NCBI GenBank assembly: GCA_004211975.1
Contig: RXIK01000134.1
Location: 1 to 32,997, forward strand
Origin: Methanosarcinales archaeon
GTDB taxonomy: Archaea > Halobacteriota > Methanosarcinia > Methanosarcinales > Methanogasteraceae
Direction of reading: 5' to 3'
Length of the DNA: 32,997 bases
The first letter of the stretch is position 1. The number at the start of each line of letters is the position of its first letter. The position numbers were made by a program, and so were the translations under genes. Below are positions 23,706-31,879 of the stretch, piece after piece. Under the pieces are notes generated by a model, which had not been told where the DNA came from, searched no databases, and saw nothing but the letters and a program-made list of their open reading frames with translations.

Positions 23706-24545
23706 ATGCCTCATATAATGGAGATGCTTGGAACGACGCGGGTCACTGTGAAGGATGGGCGGGTTATTGATGTTGGTGAGCCTTGTATCAGGTGGTGTCC
23801 GCTTTTTGATAAGGTGCATAGTATAAAGGAGATTACTGTGGGTGCGGTTCGTGCGAACATGGAGTTCCGGATAGCGGAACTCGGGATGTTCACGTCTGCT
23901 CGGGATCTTGATGTGGATGTTTTCGTGAATTTTGGCGCGTCGGAGGTGATGATGACGGGGCTTCGCACGGGGCTTATTGATACGACGGTTACTGCGTGTG
24001 ATGGTGCGGGCACGGTTGTAACAGATAATCCGGGGCTTGTTCAGGGTATGGGTGCACAGATATCGGGGCTTGTTGAGACTGAGCCGATCCGGGAGATTAT
24101 TGAGGGTATTAGGGAGCGTGGCGGGGTGGTTGTTGATGAGGGTGTGGCAAGCATTGATCCGGTTGTTGGCGTGCGTTGTGCTGCTGAATCAGGATATGGG
24201 CGGATTGCAGTCACGGTTGTTGATCCGGGCACGGCGTTTGAGATCAGGAAGCTTGAGTCTGAGCTTGGTGTAACAACGATCATTATTGCTGCGCACATCA
24301 CGGCGCTTTCCAGGTCAGAGATTGTGGATCTGTTGGGGTTGGTGGATATTGTAACAGGCTGCGCATCAAAGCATGTTCGTGATCTTGTGAAGCCGCTTGC
24401 GCAGGTTGGAACCGCGATTCCGCTGTTTGCATTGACAGTGGATGGAAAAGATCTCTTGATCGAGCGGGCGAAAGAGATTGTGACGCCGGTTATGATTAGC
24501 ACGGCGCCGCTTCCGGTGTTGCCGGATGAGCGGCAGCCGGTGTAG
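23706..24545 (+). CDS. Methanogenesis marker protein 8 (DUF2099)
   Basis: 279 aa from MPHIMEMLGTTRVTVKDGRVIDVGEP, the usual start of this family; the track's GTG 12 codons earlier has no support, whereas TTTACAAT ~30 bases upstream could be a TATA box. Family features include IRWCPLF, RANMEFRIAELGMFT, a repeated 'FGASE' region, GLVETEPIREIIEGI and VTGCASKHVRDL. The family is confined to methanogens and methane- or alkane-oxidising archaea that carry methyl-coenzyme M reductase, and its exact role is not established. It is the strongest metabolic clue in the window. It converges on dnaG. Confidence 0.9.
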   Translation: MPHIMEMLGTTRVTVKDGRVIDVGEPCIRWCPLFDKVHSIKEITVGAVRANMEFRIAELGMFTSARDLDVDVFVNFGASEVMMTGLRTGLIDTTVTACDGAGTVVTDNPGLVQGMGAQISGLVETEPIREIIEGIRERGGVVVDEGVASIDPVVGVRCAAESGYGRIAVTVVDPGTAFEIRKLESELGVTTIIIAAHITALSRSEIVDLLGLVDIVTGCASKHVRDLVKPLAQVGTAIPLFALTVDGKDLLIERAKEIVTPVMISTAPLPVLPDERQPV

Positions 24546-24586
24546 ATCAGCTAAACACATACACGAATCCACAGGTGATCAATCAG

Positions 24587-24615
24587 AAAAAAAAGCCGCA
24601 GAGAAGGTCTCTGCG
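24587..24615 (-). terminator. Intrinsic-type terminator of dnaG
   Basis: Immediately after the dnaG stop (on the minus strand) a perfect 8-bp stem CGCAGAGA/TCTCTGCG with a 3-base loop is followed by GGC and a run of eight Ts (AAAAAAAA on the plus strand). Confidence 0.8.
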
Positions 24616-25815
24616 TTACAGGCTGGATGCGGTCATAACCTTGATCGCGGTTGGGTGTTTGGTGATGTGTCCTAGTTCAACTCCGACAAGACATTTAACG
24701 TTTTTTTCAGCGGCGATGTCCAGTATTCGTTGGGTAACCATCCCATCAAAGACCACGCTTTCAATGTTATCGTTACATGATTTCAGTGAAGATGCTAGAT
24801 CTCGCACAGCGACTTCGTTGATGATGTTGGTGTCGCTATCAAGCAGCCGCGCGTTGCTTGTGTTCAGGAGGTCTTTTGCGTGTGGCTGTAACTCGGAATC
24901 GGGTTCTGGCTTCTCTACCGCGCGAGGTTTTACAAGAACTTTTTTACGTGGTTCTGCGCCGTAGCGTTTTTTCTTTGTGTCCGGAGCTGGCTTGTAGCTG
25001 ATTATTGCCTGTTCGACTGGCTCTTTTTGGCGTAGTGCGGTTACGATCTCCTTCTGAACGAGGTCTTCGACGCATTTGCCGTCAGGAGCGCGTGCGACAA
25101 AATCAAGATCGGCTACCTGCAATAGTTCCTTGATGATCAGCTCTCCTCCACGATCCCCGTCTGTGAAAGCGGTGACCGTTTTTTCTTTGCATAGTGGTAT
25201 GATTGCGTCGGGGATGCAGGTTCCGCCAACGGCGATCGCGTTTTTGATCCCGTATCGTAGTAGAGTGAGGACGTCTGCGCGCCCTTCCACGATGATGATT
25301 GCATCGGAGTTCAGCACGTTGGGACCTGAGGGAAGTTTGTCCTTGCCCCATACGGTGATCTCTTCAATTCGCACAGCTTTTTTGACTTCTTCGGTAATTC
25401 CCTGGCTTTCCAGGACTGTTTGATCGAACATGTCGGTCAAAACATACTTTGCTTTTTCAATGATCTGTTTTCTTTTTGAAGCACGCACATCAACAACTTT
25501 TTCAAGCGTTATGTGTGCGATGCACGGTCCGACCCGGTCAATTGTCTCGAGTGATGCTGCTAAAATGGCAGTTTCGATGCGGTCGAGGCTTGATGGGATT
25601 GTGATTGTTCCTGTGGACTTACCGGCTTTAGGAGCAATGCTCACATCGATTCTCCCGATTCTCCCGGTTTTCTGAAGGTCGCGTAGATCAAGGTCGTTGC
25701 CCAGTAGCCCCTCGGTCTGCCCAAATACCGCCCCAACTACATCAGGGCGCTCAACGATCCCTTCTGCGGTTATTGCAGCTCTAATGACATATTTCGTTGT
25801 ATCTGAATCTTGCAT
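24616..25815 (-). CDS. dnaG: DNA primase DnaG, archaeal type
   Basis: 399 aa from [22 protein letters not shown] sits 5 bases before this ATG, deciding against the ATG three codons earlier. The archaeal DnaG N-terminus is present ([31 protein letters not shown]), followed by the TOPRIM domain: [14 protein letters not shown] (catalytic Glu), AVGGTCIPD and [12 protein letters not shown] (DxD). The C-terminus ends with a ~120-residue region after a Lys/Pro-rich linker ([28 protein letters not shown]). In archaea DnaG associates with the exosome and may also act as a primase. Terminated by a clear hairpin and T-run. Confidence 0.95.
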   Translation of the reverse strand: MQDSDTTKYVIRAAITAEGIVERPDVVGAVFGQTEGLLGNDLDLRDLQKTGRIGRIDVSIAPKAGKSTGTITIPSSLDRIETAILAASLETIDRVGPCIAHITLEKVVDVRASKRKQIIEKAKYVLTDMFDQTVLESQGITEEVKKAVRIEEITVWGKDKLPSGPNVLNSDAIIIVEGRADVLTLLRYGIKNAIAVGGTCIPDAIIPLCKEKTVTAFTDGDRGGELIIKELLQVADLDFVARAPDGKCVEDLVQKEIVTALRQKEPVEQAIISYKPAPDTKKKRYGAEPRKKVLVKPRAVEKPEPDSELQPHAKDLLNTSNARLLDSDTNIINEVAVRDLASSLKSCNDNIESVVFDGMVTQRILDIAAEKNVKCLVGVELGHITKHPTAIKVMTASSL

Positions 25816-26568
25816 GTAAATCACCTCTGAAAAAATAGTCGTATGATTGTGCCACTCGCATTGATGTGTTCACGGCTACGGATACTGTGATGCATTGTTA
25901 CGGTATCACTCTTTCTTATTACGTGAACGTTTCACGAACGCGATCTGATGATTAGCCCATCCTTCCCCGCCCTGCAAGCCCGACATGACCCACAGAAATG
26001 GTTTGCAACAGATTTTGAGGTGTTTCGGGCTATTGCAAGTATTATAATCGTTGACTATTTTTTTATTGGATCTGGTGCATCATGCACCATTAGTATATCC
26101 ATCTATGGGCAACACTATAATAACGTTACGGTTCCTAAAGGTTGTCACTTTTTATGGTGTTTAGGTGATATCCTCGGCGGTGGTGTGGACGAATAAACTC
26201 AAATATAAGCTCTTCACGGTTCCAGGGGGTGGGTGGCTGGAGATTAAGGTGACCCAAGTCGGGGCGCGTCATGGTGATGAAATTCTTTAGTATTTAGTAT
26301 AGATAATTAACCACAGATGTCACAGCGGGACACCGAATGTTCGTATCAGCCATTACTCGTAAAGCACAACTTAAAACAGATTGCTTTTCTCTGTGACCCC
26401 TGATCCAGGCGCAAGTTAACAATCCCAAATCACCCGAACCCGTGCAGGATAGCAATTAAGTATTGCTCCGCCAGATATGAATCGTTGCAGCACCGATGCA
26501 ACCCCTGTATCATTGATGCTACAGACATGTGGCGTGACCAAAAAAACCGTGACTGGAATGCTGTGACC
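25816..26568. other. 750-bp region upstream of the FilR1-type regulator
   Basis: No gene supported; the plus ORF 25948-26196 lacks family-like sequence. It contains a perfect 17-bp palindrome (26073-26089), a half copy of repeat family A (ACCACAGATGTCACAG at about 26309), and AT-rich promoter-like stretches. Confidence 0.5.
26073..26089. promoter_or_regulatory. Perfect palindrome, possible operator
   Basis: TGGTGCATCATGCACCA: two 8-base arms, exact complements around one central base. It stands about 500 bases before the regulator gene with no nearer gene on the plus strand, so what it controls is unclear. Confidence 0.4.
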
Positions 26569-27330
26569 ATGACCCTACCAAAACTCCTCTTCGAACTTTC
26601 TGGCAGCACAAGGCTCGAGATACTTCATGCGCTTGAGACTGCGCCCCTGACGTTCACAAAGATTGTAGACCGGATGAAGATAACATCATCCGAAGCATCC
26701 CGCCAGATCGAGCGCCTCTCAGGGATGAACTTAATCGAGAAACGTGCCACAGGCAACTACGCAATAACCCCTCTCGGAGTGCTCATGCTCTCGTTTCTGC
26801 CCGGAATTGACTTTGTCCACAAGAACCATGACTTTTTCCTCGCCCATGACACCGCACCGATCCCACATGAACTTGTCATGCGGTTTGGCGACCTATCTGG
26901 CGCCACATTCATCAAGGGCACAATTGAGGCGATGAATTTCATGCAGGAGAGGCTGCGGAATGTGGAGCGGTATCACTGCGGGATGGTGGATGGTTTGATT
27001 GACTCGATAATCCCAATGGTCGTTGAGAGGGCGAAGTCAGGCGTTACCTTCAGAGCGATCCTTCCCGAGACATATCGTGAGAAGATCTCTATGGTTATGG
27101 ATGGATACAGGACTGCGGATGCAACCATGCCGCCACACATAATTGAGATCAGGACACTTCCGATTGTTCCGATATGTGGTGCGGTAACCGATCGTGGAGG
27201 CGGGTTCAAACTACCATTCACAGATGGCAGCATGGATCATTCGACAATGGTTGTGGGGGATGATCCCCTGTTCTGCAGGTGGTGCCGCGACCTGTATACG
27301 CACTACTGGGCGCGGGCAGATCCAATATGA
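26569..27330 (+). CDS. HTH transcription regulator with FilR1 (DUF1724) domain
   Basis: 253 aa from MTLPKLLFELSGSTRLEILHAL. The N-terminal ~75 residues form an ArsR-like winged helix (TRLEILHALETAPLTFTKIVDRM, SEASRQIERLSGMNLIEKR, YAITPLGVLML). The C-terminal region, with LVMRFGDLSGATFIKG, YHCGMVDGLIDSIIPMVVERAKSGVTFRAILPE and MVVGDDPLFCRWCRDLYTHYW, matches the methanogen FilR1/DUF1724 family. The N-terminal extension in the track (MQHRCNP..., also MWRDQ at 26527) is possible but less family-like. FilR1-type regulators are common in methanogens and control filament formation or stress genes in studied members; the target here is unknown. It converges on a broken redox gene. Confidence 0.85.
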   Translation: MTLPKLLFELSGSTRLEILHALETAPLTFTKIVDRMKITSSEASRQIERLSGMNLIEKRATGNYAITPLGVLMLSFLPGIDFVHKNHDFFLAHDTAPIPHELVMRFGDLSGATFIKGTIEAMNFMQERLRNVERYHCGMVDGLIDSIIPMVVERAKSGVTFRAILPETYREKISMVMDGYRTADATMPPHIIEIRTLPIVPICGAVTDRGGGFKLPFTDGSMDHSTMVVGDDPLFCRWCRDLYTHYWARADPI

Positions 27331-27350
27331 CGGGCAGGTCCGGTGCCAGG

Positions 27351-28147
27351 CTACAGAAGTATCTGCTCAATTATCTCTGCGGCATCCCGAACAAACTTCG
27401 GGCAACGAGTAGTGAAGAGTTCATTCTCTTCTGCAAGTCTCATCCCTTCAGAGGTGCTTATATCACATCCAAGTAATTCTCTGCACGTAATCGATCCATT
27501 ACGAGACTTAAATTCTTGAGCGAATTCCTTAACAAGACTGTGGGCTTTCGCTCTCCGCTGCTCGTCATCTGCCAGGGTCATCCCATACTTGAGCCATATA
27601 AGCATGAACGCACCATTGACGTGCTCCCCGTTCTGAAGAGCGAGGAATCTTTGTGCAGTGTGTGTTGCCACTTTCATGCTAACACCCACAATGGGTCCGC
27701 CATAGCCCAGTTACTGCTACCCGGAGGCTCACAGTTATTATTCTGTTCAATGTTTGCGACGCCGTTCACATCTGTATTTATGGACACACCCCGATCGGGG
27801 CATACATCTAATCCTCGGTGTTTTCTACCGTTTTTGTGGATTACTTCGCATAAACAACATGTGTTGGAGGAGGGGGTACTATAAAAACATTTTGCACGTT
27901 CAGAAAGGCGGGGGCGGGCTATCCCCGCTCTGAAGAGCGAGGCTTGCGCTGCCCCCTGCGCCCCCGATACTGTCACCGCACCACACGTTTCACCAAGATG
28001 CCTCATTCCCCCACCGAAAGCTCCGGAAACCTTTAATGCCATTTCATGATCCAGACCGAATCGTTCACTATAAGCCGAAAGCACTGCCTGGGAACAGCTA
28101 AAACCATCTTTAAAACAAGAAACCGCATGTTCTACTTCATCCATCAC
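27351..28147 (-). pseudogene. C_GCAxxG_C_C family protein, split by an insertion
   Basis: The 5' part (minus strand, 28147 to ~27973) reads MMDEVEHAVSCFKDGFSCSQAV, then FGGGMRHLGETCGAVT, the typical start of this Cys-rich redox family. The 3' part (~27623 to 27351) reads GAFMLIWLKYG, VKEFAQEFKSRNGSITCRELLGCDIST, FTTRCPKFVRDAAEIIE, its typical end. Between them lies ~350 bases containing a TnpB fragment. Joining GETCGAVT to GAFMLIWLKYG restores a normal ~145-residue protein, so the insertion was into a working gene. The start overlaps the end of the zinc-ribbon membrane gene, indicating a former operon. Confidence 0.82.
27626..27942 (-). mobile_element. TnpB fragment flanked by direct 20-bp hairpins
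   Basis: The insert in the redox gene encodes, on the minus strand, KNGRKHRGLDVCPDRGVSINTDVNGVANI, the end of a TnpB zinc finger and its ADVNGA-type motif. On the plus strand CCCCGTTCTGAAGAGCGAGG (27626) and CCCCGCTCTGAAGAGCGAGG (27923) lie at either end, differing by one base. Each can fold as a small stem-loop, like the one near the right end of IS605/IS607-type elements where the guide RNA ends. Only a C-terminal fragment remains. Confidence 0.65.
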
Positions 28148-28511
28148 TTAAACCTCCAGCTTTCACATCTTCTTCTTTCACCTGCAAGCACCAGGACGTC
28201 GCTGAACATCGAGGACACGTGAGCGATTTCCTTGCGGGAAAAGGAATATGCGGACTGAAAAACTCCGCTGATACGGATCTTTCCGATCGCTTAAAGATAT
28301 GACCGCATCTCCGGCACTTCCAGGTATGTGTATTCCACTGCCACCTCACAAGCAAGAACAATCCGGTGAATGACACGGTTAAAACAATGAAAACCGATAA
28401 CCACGCGGGATAATGCGTTGCAGGTAAAATAATTGTGATCAATGCCACTATAAACACGAAAACAATTAGTGGCAGCCAATCCCGGATATTTTCGGTCATC
28501 CGCACACACAT
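28137..28511 (-). CDS. Small membrane protein with zinc ribbon
   Basis: 124 aa. TATA-like TTTTATAT lies ~27 bases before the ATG at 28511, so the leaderless start MCVRMTENIRDW is favoured over the ATG four codons in. Two TM segments (LPLIVFVFIVALITIIL and LSVFIVLTVSFTGLFLLV) are followed by a cytoplasmic zinc ribbon, CRRCGHIF and CPRCSATSW (two C-x2-C knuckles 29 residues apart). The end overlaps the start of the C_GCAxxG_C_C gene by 11 bases. The family is not known to me beyond this architecture; pairing with a redox protein suggests a role in metal or redox sensing, which is inference. Confidence 0.72.
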   Translation of the reverse strand: MCVRMTENIRDWLPLIVFVFIVALITIILPATHYPAWLSVFIVLTVSFTGLFLLVRWQWNTHTWKCRRCGHIFKRSERSVSAEFFSPHIPFPARKSLTCPRCSATSWCLQVKEEDVKAGGLSDG

Positions 28512-28534
28512 TTTTATTTATTAGACGTGTCCCC

Positions 28535-28542
28535 ATATAAAA
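28535..28542 (-). promoter_or_regulatory. TATA box of zinc-ribbon gene
   Basis: Minus strand TTTTATAT, centred ~27 bases upstream of ATG 28511. Confidence 0.55.
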
Positions 28543-28930
28543 TGCAACTTTTGCGGCAGGTCATTCAGGGTTTGCAATTCCCCCATACTTAAGATCAACA
28601 TCAGGAAGATCATCCCATCCACAGGGGGTGTCACATATGTGGTGCTTGGGTCATATCCTTGCAGGTGGTGCGGTTGGATGAGCTCAAATATAGCATGAAA
28701 TCTCTTGAATGAATCGAGTTCTTTGGTAAATAACCTGTAATCTGTGTCCATCTGTGAAATCTGTGGCTGACAAAAGTTTTTAGCCACAGATTAACACGGA
28801 TCACACAGATTTATCTTGCAACTCACTTGAATAGATTCGTGGAATCTCGTGTAACTCCAGATGGCGTGACAGTCTCCATCCACACCAATCTCGCACTCAA
28901 TGAGTAGCAATCCGATGTCTGATGCAAATG
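28543..28930. other. Gene-free region with a family A repeat
   Basis: The track's minus ORF 28521-28787 is a reading through the repeat and is rejected. The only recognised element is the palindrome at 28736-28812. Confidence 0.55.
28736..28812. repeat. Palindromic repeat family A, copy 3
   Basis: CTGTAATCTGTGTCCATCTG and TGAAATCTGTGGC, loop, then TTTAGCCACAGATTAACACG and GATCACACAGATT. Same family as 5317, 14325 and 31522. Confidence 0.8.
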
Positions 28931-28938
28931 TTTATATA
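28931..28938 (+). promoter_or_regulatory. TATA box of the MqsRA-like pair
   Basis: TTTATATA, followed within 24 bases by the inverted repeat at 28962. A transcript start near 28960 would lie at the operator. Confidence 0.55.
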
Positions 28939-28961
28939 GTATGTACGTTAATTCAAAGTAC

Positions 28962-28983
28962 AATGTACGTAAGATCGTACATT
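28962..28983. promoter_or_regulatory. Operator-like inverted repeat before toxin-antitoxin pair
   Basis: AATGTACG and CGTACATT are exact complements separated by 6 bases. A third partial site, TATGTACGTTAAT, lies at about 28940, beside the TATA box. This is a likely autoregulatory site for the downstream toxin-antitoxin operon. Confidence 0.6.
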
Positions 28984-29053
28984 ACGAGGCAAACATAGCA
29001 AACATAGGAGAGTGCAATGGACACAAAAATGATAAAAAACCGGAAGTATATAA

Positions 29054-29359
29054 ATGAACATAGAAAACATATACAACGATATGCTCAAATTGAAAGAGCA
29101 GGTAAAAGAGTTGATTTACAACGAGAGATATGCCATTCAATGGCATCACATACTGTCACACCACCCGAATATCACGGAGAGTGACATAATAAACGGACTG
29201 TTATATGGATTATACAAACCAGATCAAGAAATAGACGGAAGATACATATCATGGTCTCGAATGAATTATCCGCCAAGACTTATCCGCATCGTATTCAAAG
29301 TTGATGAAACCGATGCCGGTAGTTTTGTGAGGGTGATAACAGCGTTCGACGAGGAATGA
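29054..29359 (+). CDS. DUF4258/MqsR-like toxin
   Basis: 101 aa. The core IQWHHILSHHPNITESDIINGL, DGRYISWSR, RLIRIVFKVDE and VRVITAF matches the small RelE/MqsR-like DUF4258 fold, including the His after the first helix and the closing VITAF strand. Such proteins are usually mRNA-cleaving toxins. It is followed after 15 bases by a zinc-finger antitoxin, giving toxin-first order as in mqsRA. The ATG at 29054 has no Shine-Dalgarno; an ATG at 29017 with TAGGAGAG before it opens a different frame, so either the leader contains a short overlapping ORF or a frameshift has occurred near the start. Confidence 0.78.
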   Translation: MNIENIYNDMLKLKEQVKELIYNERYAIQWHHILSHHPNITESDIINGLLYGLYKPDQEIDGRYISWSRMNYPPRLIRIVFKVDETDAGSFVRVITAFDEE

Positions 29360-29374
29360 TGCAAAAACAAAAAT

Positions 29375-29860
29375 ATGAACCCAAAAAACGAAAATGTGCC
29401 GAAAGCGGCTGACATCCCCACCATAACCCCCGAGATGGTAGAGGAAACGAATATTGAGATCGCAAAAAGACGTGCGGGCATACCAGGGTCACCTCTGAAG
29501 AATATCGCAGATGCACCCTGCCCGGTATGTGGCTTGCAGTCAGTGAGTTTTGTGGATGATCTTGTATTTGAAGTGGTGCTAACTGGTGAGCGGATCGTGA
29601 TTCCGAACTTATCCGGGATTCGATGCTCAAGCTGCGGGGATTTTGCATTTGATGCCGTTTCATCGAAGATCATTGATGAGCACACCGGAAACAAACCCGC
29701 GGGCGGCTACGAATGCCGGATATCGACAGTTGGCGCAGGAAAACTTGGGATGTACTTTCCGAAAGATGTTCTCAGGGTCATGGAGATCACAAAGAAAGTC
29801 AAGGCGATTGTGACGCCGCTTTCACGAAGGAAGATGATTGTGGAGTTGTATCCGGAGTGA
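29375..29860 (+). CDS. MqsA-like antitoxin: YgiT zinc finger plus AbrB-like end
   Basis: 161 aa. Residues ~12-40 resemble a short helix with 'TPEMVEE'. A YgiT-type zinc finger follows: CPVCG at ~49 and CSSCGD at ~84 with LVFEVVLTGERIVIPNLSGIRC between. The last ~45 residues, GAGKLGMYFPKDVLRVMEITKKVKAIVTPLSRRKMIVELYP, look like a SpoVT/AbrB swapped-hairpin DNA-binding domain rather than the HTH_3 domain of classic MqsA. It should bind the DUF4258 toxin upstream and the inverted repeat at 28962. Domain swapping of the DNA-binding part is the unusual feature here. Confidence is good for the zinc finger and lower for AbrB. Confidence 0.75.
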   Translation: MNPKNENVPKAADIPTITPEMVEETNIEIAKRRAGIPGSPLKNIADAPCPVCGLQSVSFVDDLVFEVVLTGERIVIPNLSGIRCSSCGDFAFDAVSSKIIDEHTGNKPAGGYECRISTVGAGKLGMYFPKDVLRVMEITKKVKAIVTPLSRRKMIVELYPE

Positions 29861-29921
29861 ACCGGGTCGTCCCGCAACTTTGTTCTCTTAATTCCACAAG
29901 TTCACAGTCACTGTATCAGAG

Positions 29922-31100
29922 TCATCGTGTTGACACGATCTTCACAACATCTCGGTCTTCAAGCTCTCTTCCCATCCGCATCTTTCGTCTGGCATCAACC
30001 GCATGTAGAAAGCCCTCTCCGATGTCGGTGTGCACCTGATATGCAAGATCGTGTGCGGTGCTGCCCCGTCGCATCAGGAAGGCATCAGGAAGGATGTTTC
30101 CTTTTTTGTCCGCGAATTTTGATTCGTCTTCAACGGGATATGCCACGATCTGGTCCAGGAGATCAAAAACTGCCGCATTGATGCACCGCTGTATGCCGGT
30201 TCCGCCCATTGTCCCGATCATGTCCTGGATCTTATCGAGAGCCTGTGTTTGCGCACCTGTGAGGTCTTTTGAGATGATTTCAAAGCTTGAATCGCCGGGT
30301 AGGTAGGAGATCGCGCCGCTCCGGTCTGCCATGCGCAGCGCAAGTTCTGCTTCGGCGGATGTTGGGATTACGGTGTAGCCAAGTTCGCATAACCTACGGA
30401 TATTCTCTTCAGGTGCGATGTCAGCCTTGTTTGCTGCGATGATCATGGGTTTGCTCTCTCTGCGGAGCAGGTCTGCAAAGTCCCGTACATCGGAATCCTC
30501 CCATTTGTGCAGGGGTGTTGTGCAGGTCTCGTTGAAATGGAAAAGGGCTGTTTTTGCCTGCAGGATACTTATGCCAGCGCCAGCGAGTTGTTCGGCGATC
30601 ACAACCTCTGCTTTCAGGTTTTCTGCGTGTATCTTTTTTGATAGCCGGTTCCAGTTCCGGCTGAGTATTGAGGATAGCCACAAGGCAAACTCGCGTTCAA
30701 GAAACTCGATGTCCCCAACCGGATCATGCTCGCCGGGATTCACGGGGTTGCCCTCAATATCGGTTCCGCCTGAGGCATCGACTACGTGGATGATTGCCTG
30801 CGCCTGACGCAGGTTGTCAAGGAACGCATTGCCAAGACCCCGTCCCAGGTATGCGTCAGGCACGAGACCCGCGACATCAATTAGATCAATTGGCACAAAC
30901 CGGATGCCGTTTCGGCAGTTTGTGCATCTGGCATCAAGGTCGGTGCACGGGCATTCAGTGCGCACATAACCAATTCCGTGATTGGCATCAATGGTGGTGA
31001 ATGGATAATTTGCAATTTCAATGTCCGCAAGAGTTGCGGATTTGAAGAACGTTGATTTCCCGGAGTTTGGTTTTCCTGCAAGTGCTATCGACATCGGCAT
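29922..31100 (-). CDS. OBG/YchF-type GTPase with TGS domain
   Basis: About 392 aa from MPMSIALAGKPNSGKSTFF (ATG 31100; a second ATG two codons on is possible). G1 is GKPNSGKS, the switch region is ANYPFTTIDANHG, G3 is DVAGLVPDAYLGRGLGNAFLDNLRQ and G4 is ANKAD. The C-terminus has the TGS-like DAFLMRRGSTAHDLAYQVHTDIGEGF. This is the archaeal YchF-related family of ribosome-associated translation GTPases. The track's 18-residue N-terminal extension is rejected because the G1 motif normally starts within ten residues. It is convergent with the toxin-antitoxin pair. Confidence 0.92.
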   Translation of the reverse strand: MPMSIALAGKPNSGKSTFFKSATLADIEIANYPFTTIDANHGIGYVRTECPCTDLDARCTNCRNGIRFVPIDLIDVAGLVPDAYLGRGLGNAFLDNLRQAQAIIHVVDASGGTDIEGNPVNPGEHDPVGDIEFLEREFALWLSSILSRNWNRLSKKIHAENLKAEVVIAEQLAGAGISILQAKTALFHFNETCTTPLHKWEDSDVRDFADLLRRESKPMIIAANKADIAPEENIRRLCELGYTVIPTSAEAELALRMADRSGAISYLPGDSSFEIISKDLTGAQTQALDKIQDMIGTMGGTGIQRCINAAVFDLLDQIVAYPVEDESKFADKKGNILPDAFLMRRGSTAHDLAYQVHTDIGEGFLHAVDARRKMRMGRELEDRDVVKIVSTR

Positions 31101-31190
31101 GACGATGACTTGTTGTCGGGCTCCGGATAAATAACTTGCGATGCTATACTTCACACCGACACAAACCAGAGATTTTTCAAATCAGTCGAT

Positions 31191-31271
31191 ACGTAATTCG
31201 TGGGATTTGTCCATTCGTATATTTCATGGTAAAATCACGAATTTAGACGAATATCGCGAATTACACGAATC
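31191..31271. repeat. Palindromic repeat family C
   Basis: ACGTAATTCGTGGGATTTGT and CCATTCGT pair with ACGAATTTAGACGAATATCG and CGAATTACACGAAT across a short loop. It is the only copy in the window. Confidence 0.65.
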
Positions 31272-31521
31272 TACACCCACATAATCCATTTATTATACTT
31301 GAAAATTTGGATTATTCCGTATGAGTGAAATTTAGGTCCTTGTTTTTGTAGGCATCGTCTTTGGTCTGCCGATAAACAGCGCAGTTTATGCAGCGTGCGC
31401 AAGTATAGCTAAACACGTATCCGCTTCAAATTAAGTGGTGACCGAGGTACTATCCAAAAAATCGGTGAATTAGGATAATTATTGTAGATGCGGGTTTCAT
31501 AAATTTACGCTGGTATTACGT

Positions 31522-31599
31522 CAAATCAGTGAAATCCGTGTTAATCTGTGGCTTACAATGGCTTTTAGCCACAGATTAACAGTGATAAACACAGATTTC
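31522..31599. repeat. Palindromic repeat family A, copy 4
   Basis: AAATCAGTGAAATCCGTGTT and AATCTGTGGC, a short loop, then TTTTAGCCACAGATTAACAG and TGATAAACACAGATTT. Confidence 0.82.
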
Positions 31600-31659
31600 G
31601 GTTTTTACGCATATCTTTTGGAAAGACTGAAGATTGGGTTCCACCATACTTTTTAAGGT

Positions 31660-31830
31660 GGATACCTAAACCATGTGCATTCAGGGTAACATTGACGCAA
31701 GCAATCGCGGATGATGGCATGATCCGGTGGCTCTGTCCAACCGAGAACGAACCAGTTCCATGCGACCTGATTCCGGAACTTTTGACAGTTGCGCTCTTTG
31801 TTGTTGTTGTTGGGTTGTTGTTGGGTTGTT
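31660..31830 (-). pseudogene. Possible transposase N-terminal fragment
   Basis: A minus-strand frame reads QKFRNQVAWNWFVLGWTEPPDHAIIRDCLRQ, which recalls the 'R..A..WL.G...PDH.TI..F' region near the start of IS5/IS1182-type transposases. No start, catalytic residues or terminal repeats remain. A weak call. Confidence 0.3.
31798..31830. repeat. GTT-rich simple repeat
   Basis: TTGTTGTTGTTGGGTTGTTG and TTGGGTTGTTG, a simple-sequence run just past the uppS stop region. Confidence 0.6.
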
Positions 31831-31879
31831 GAGGATTGACTGATGTAGGTGGATCGGGCAATTAGGTCAGCTATTGTGA

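Larger units (their letters stand above)
31101..31879. other. 780-bp gene-free region with repeats and a transposase relic
   Basis: Contains palindrome family C (31191-31271), family A copy 4 (31522-31599), a probable transposase fragment (31660-31830) and a GTT-rich run. Bases 31275-31520 hold nothing identifiable. Confidence 0.55.

Noticed and set aside
25948-26196. 82-aa plus-strand ORF
   Set aside because: No ribosome site, no recognisable domain, contains the 17-bp palindrome.
28521-28787. 88-aa minus-strand ORF
   Set aside because: Runs through palindromic repeat copy 3 and over the promoter of the zinc-ribbon gene; no protein-family features.
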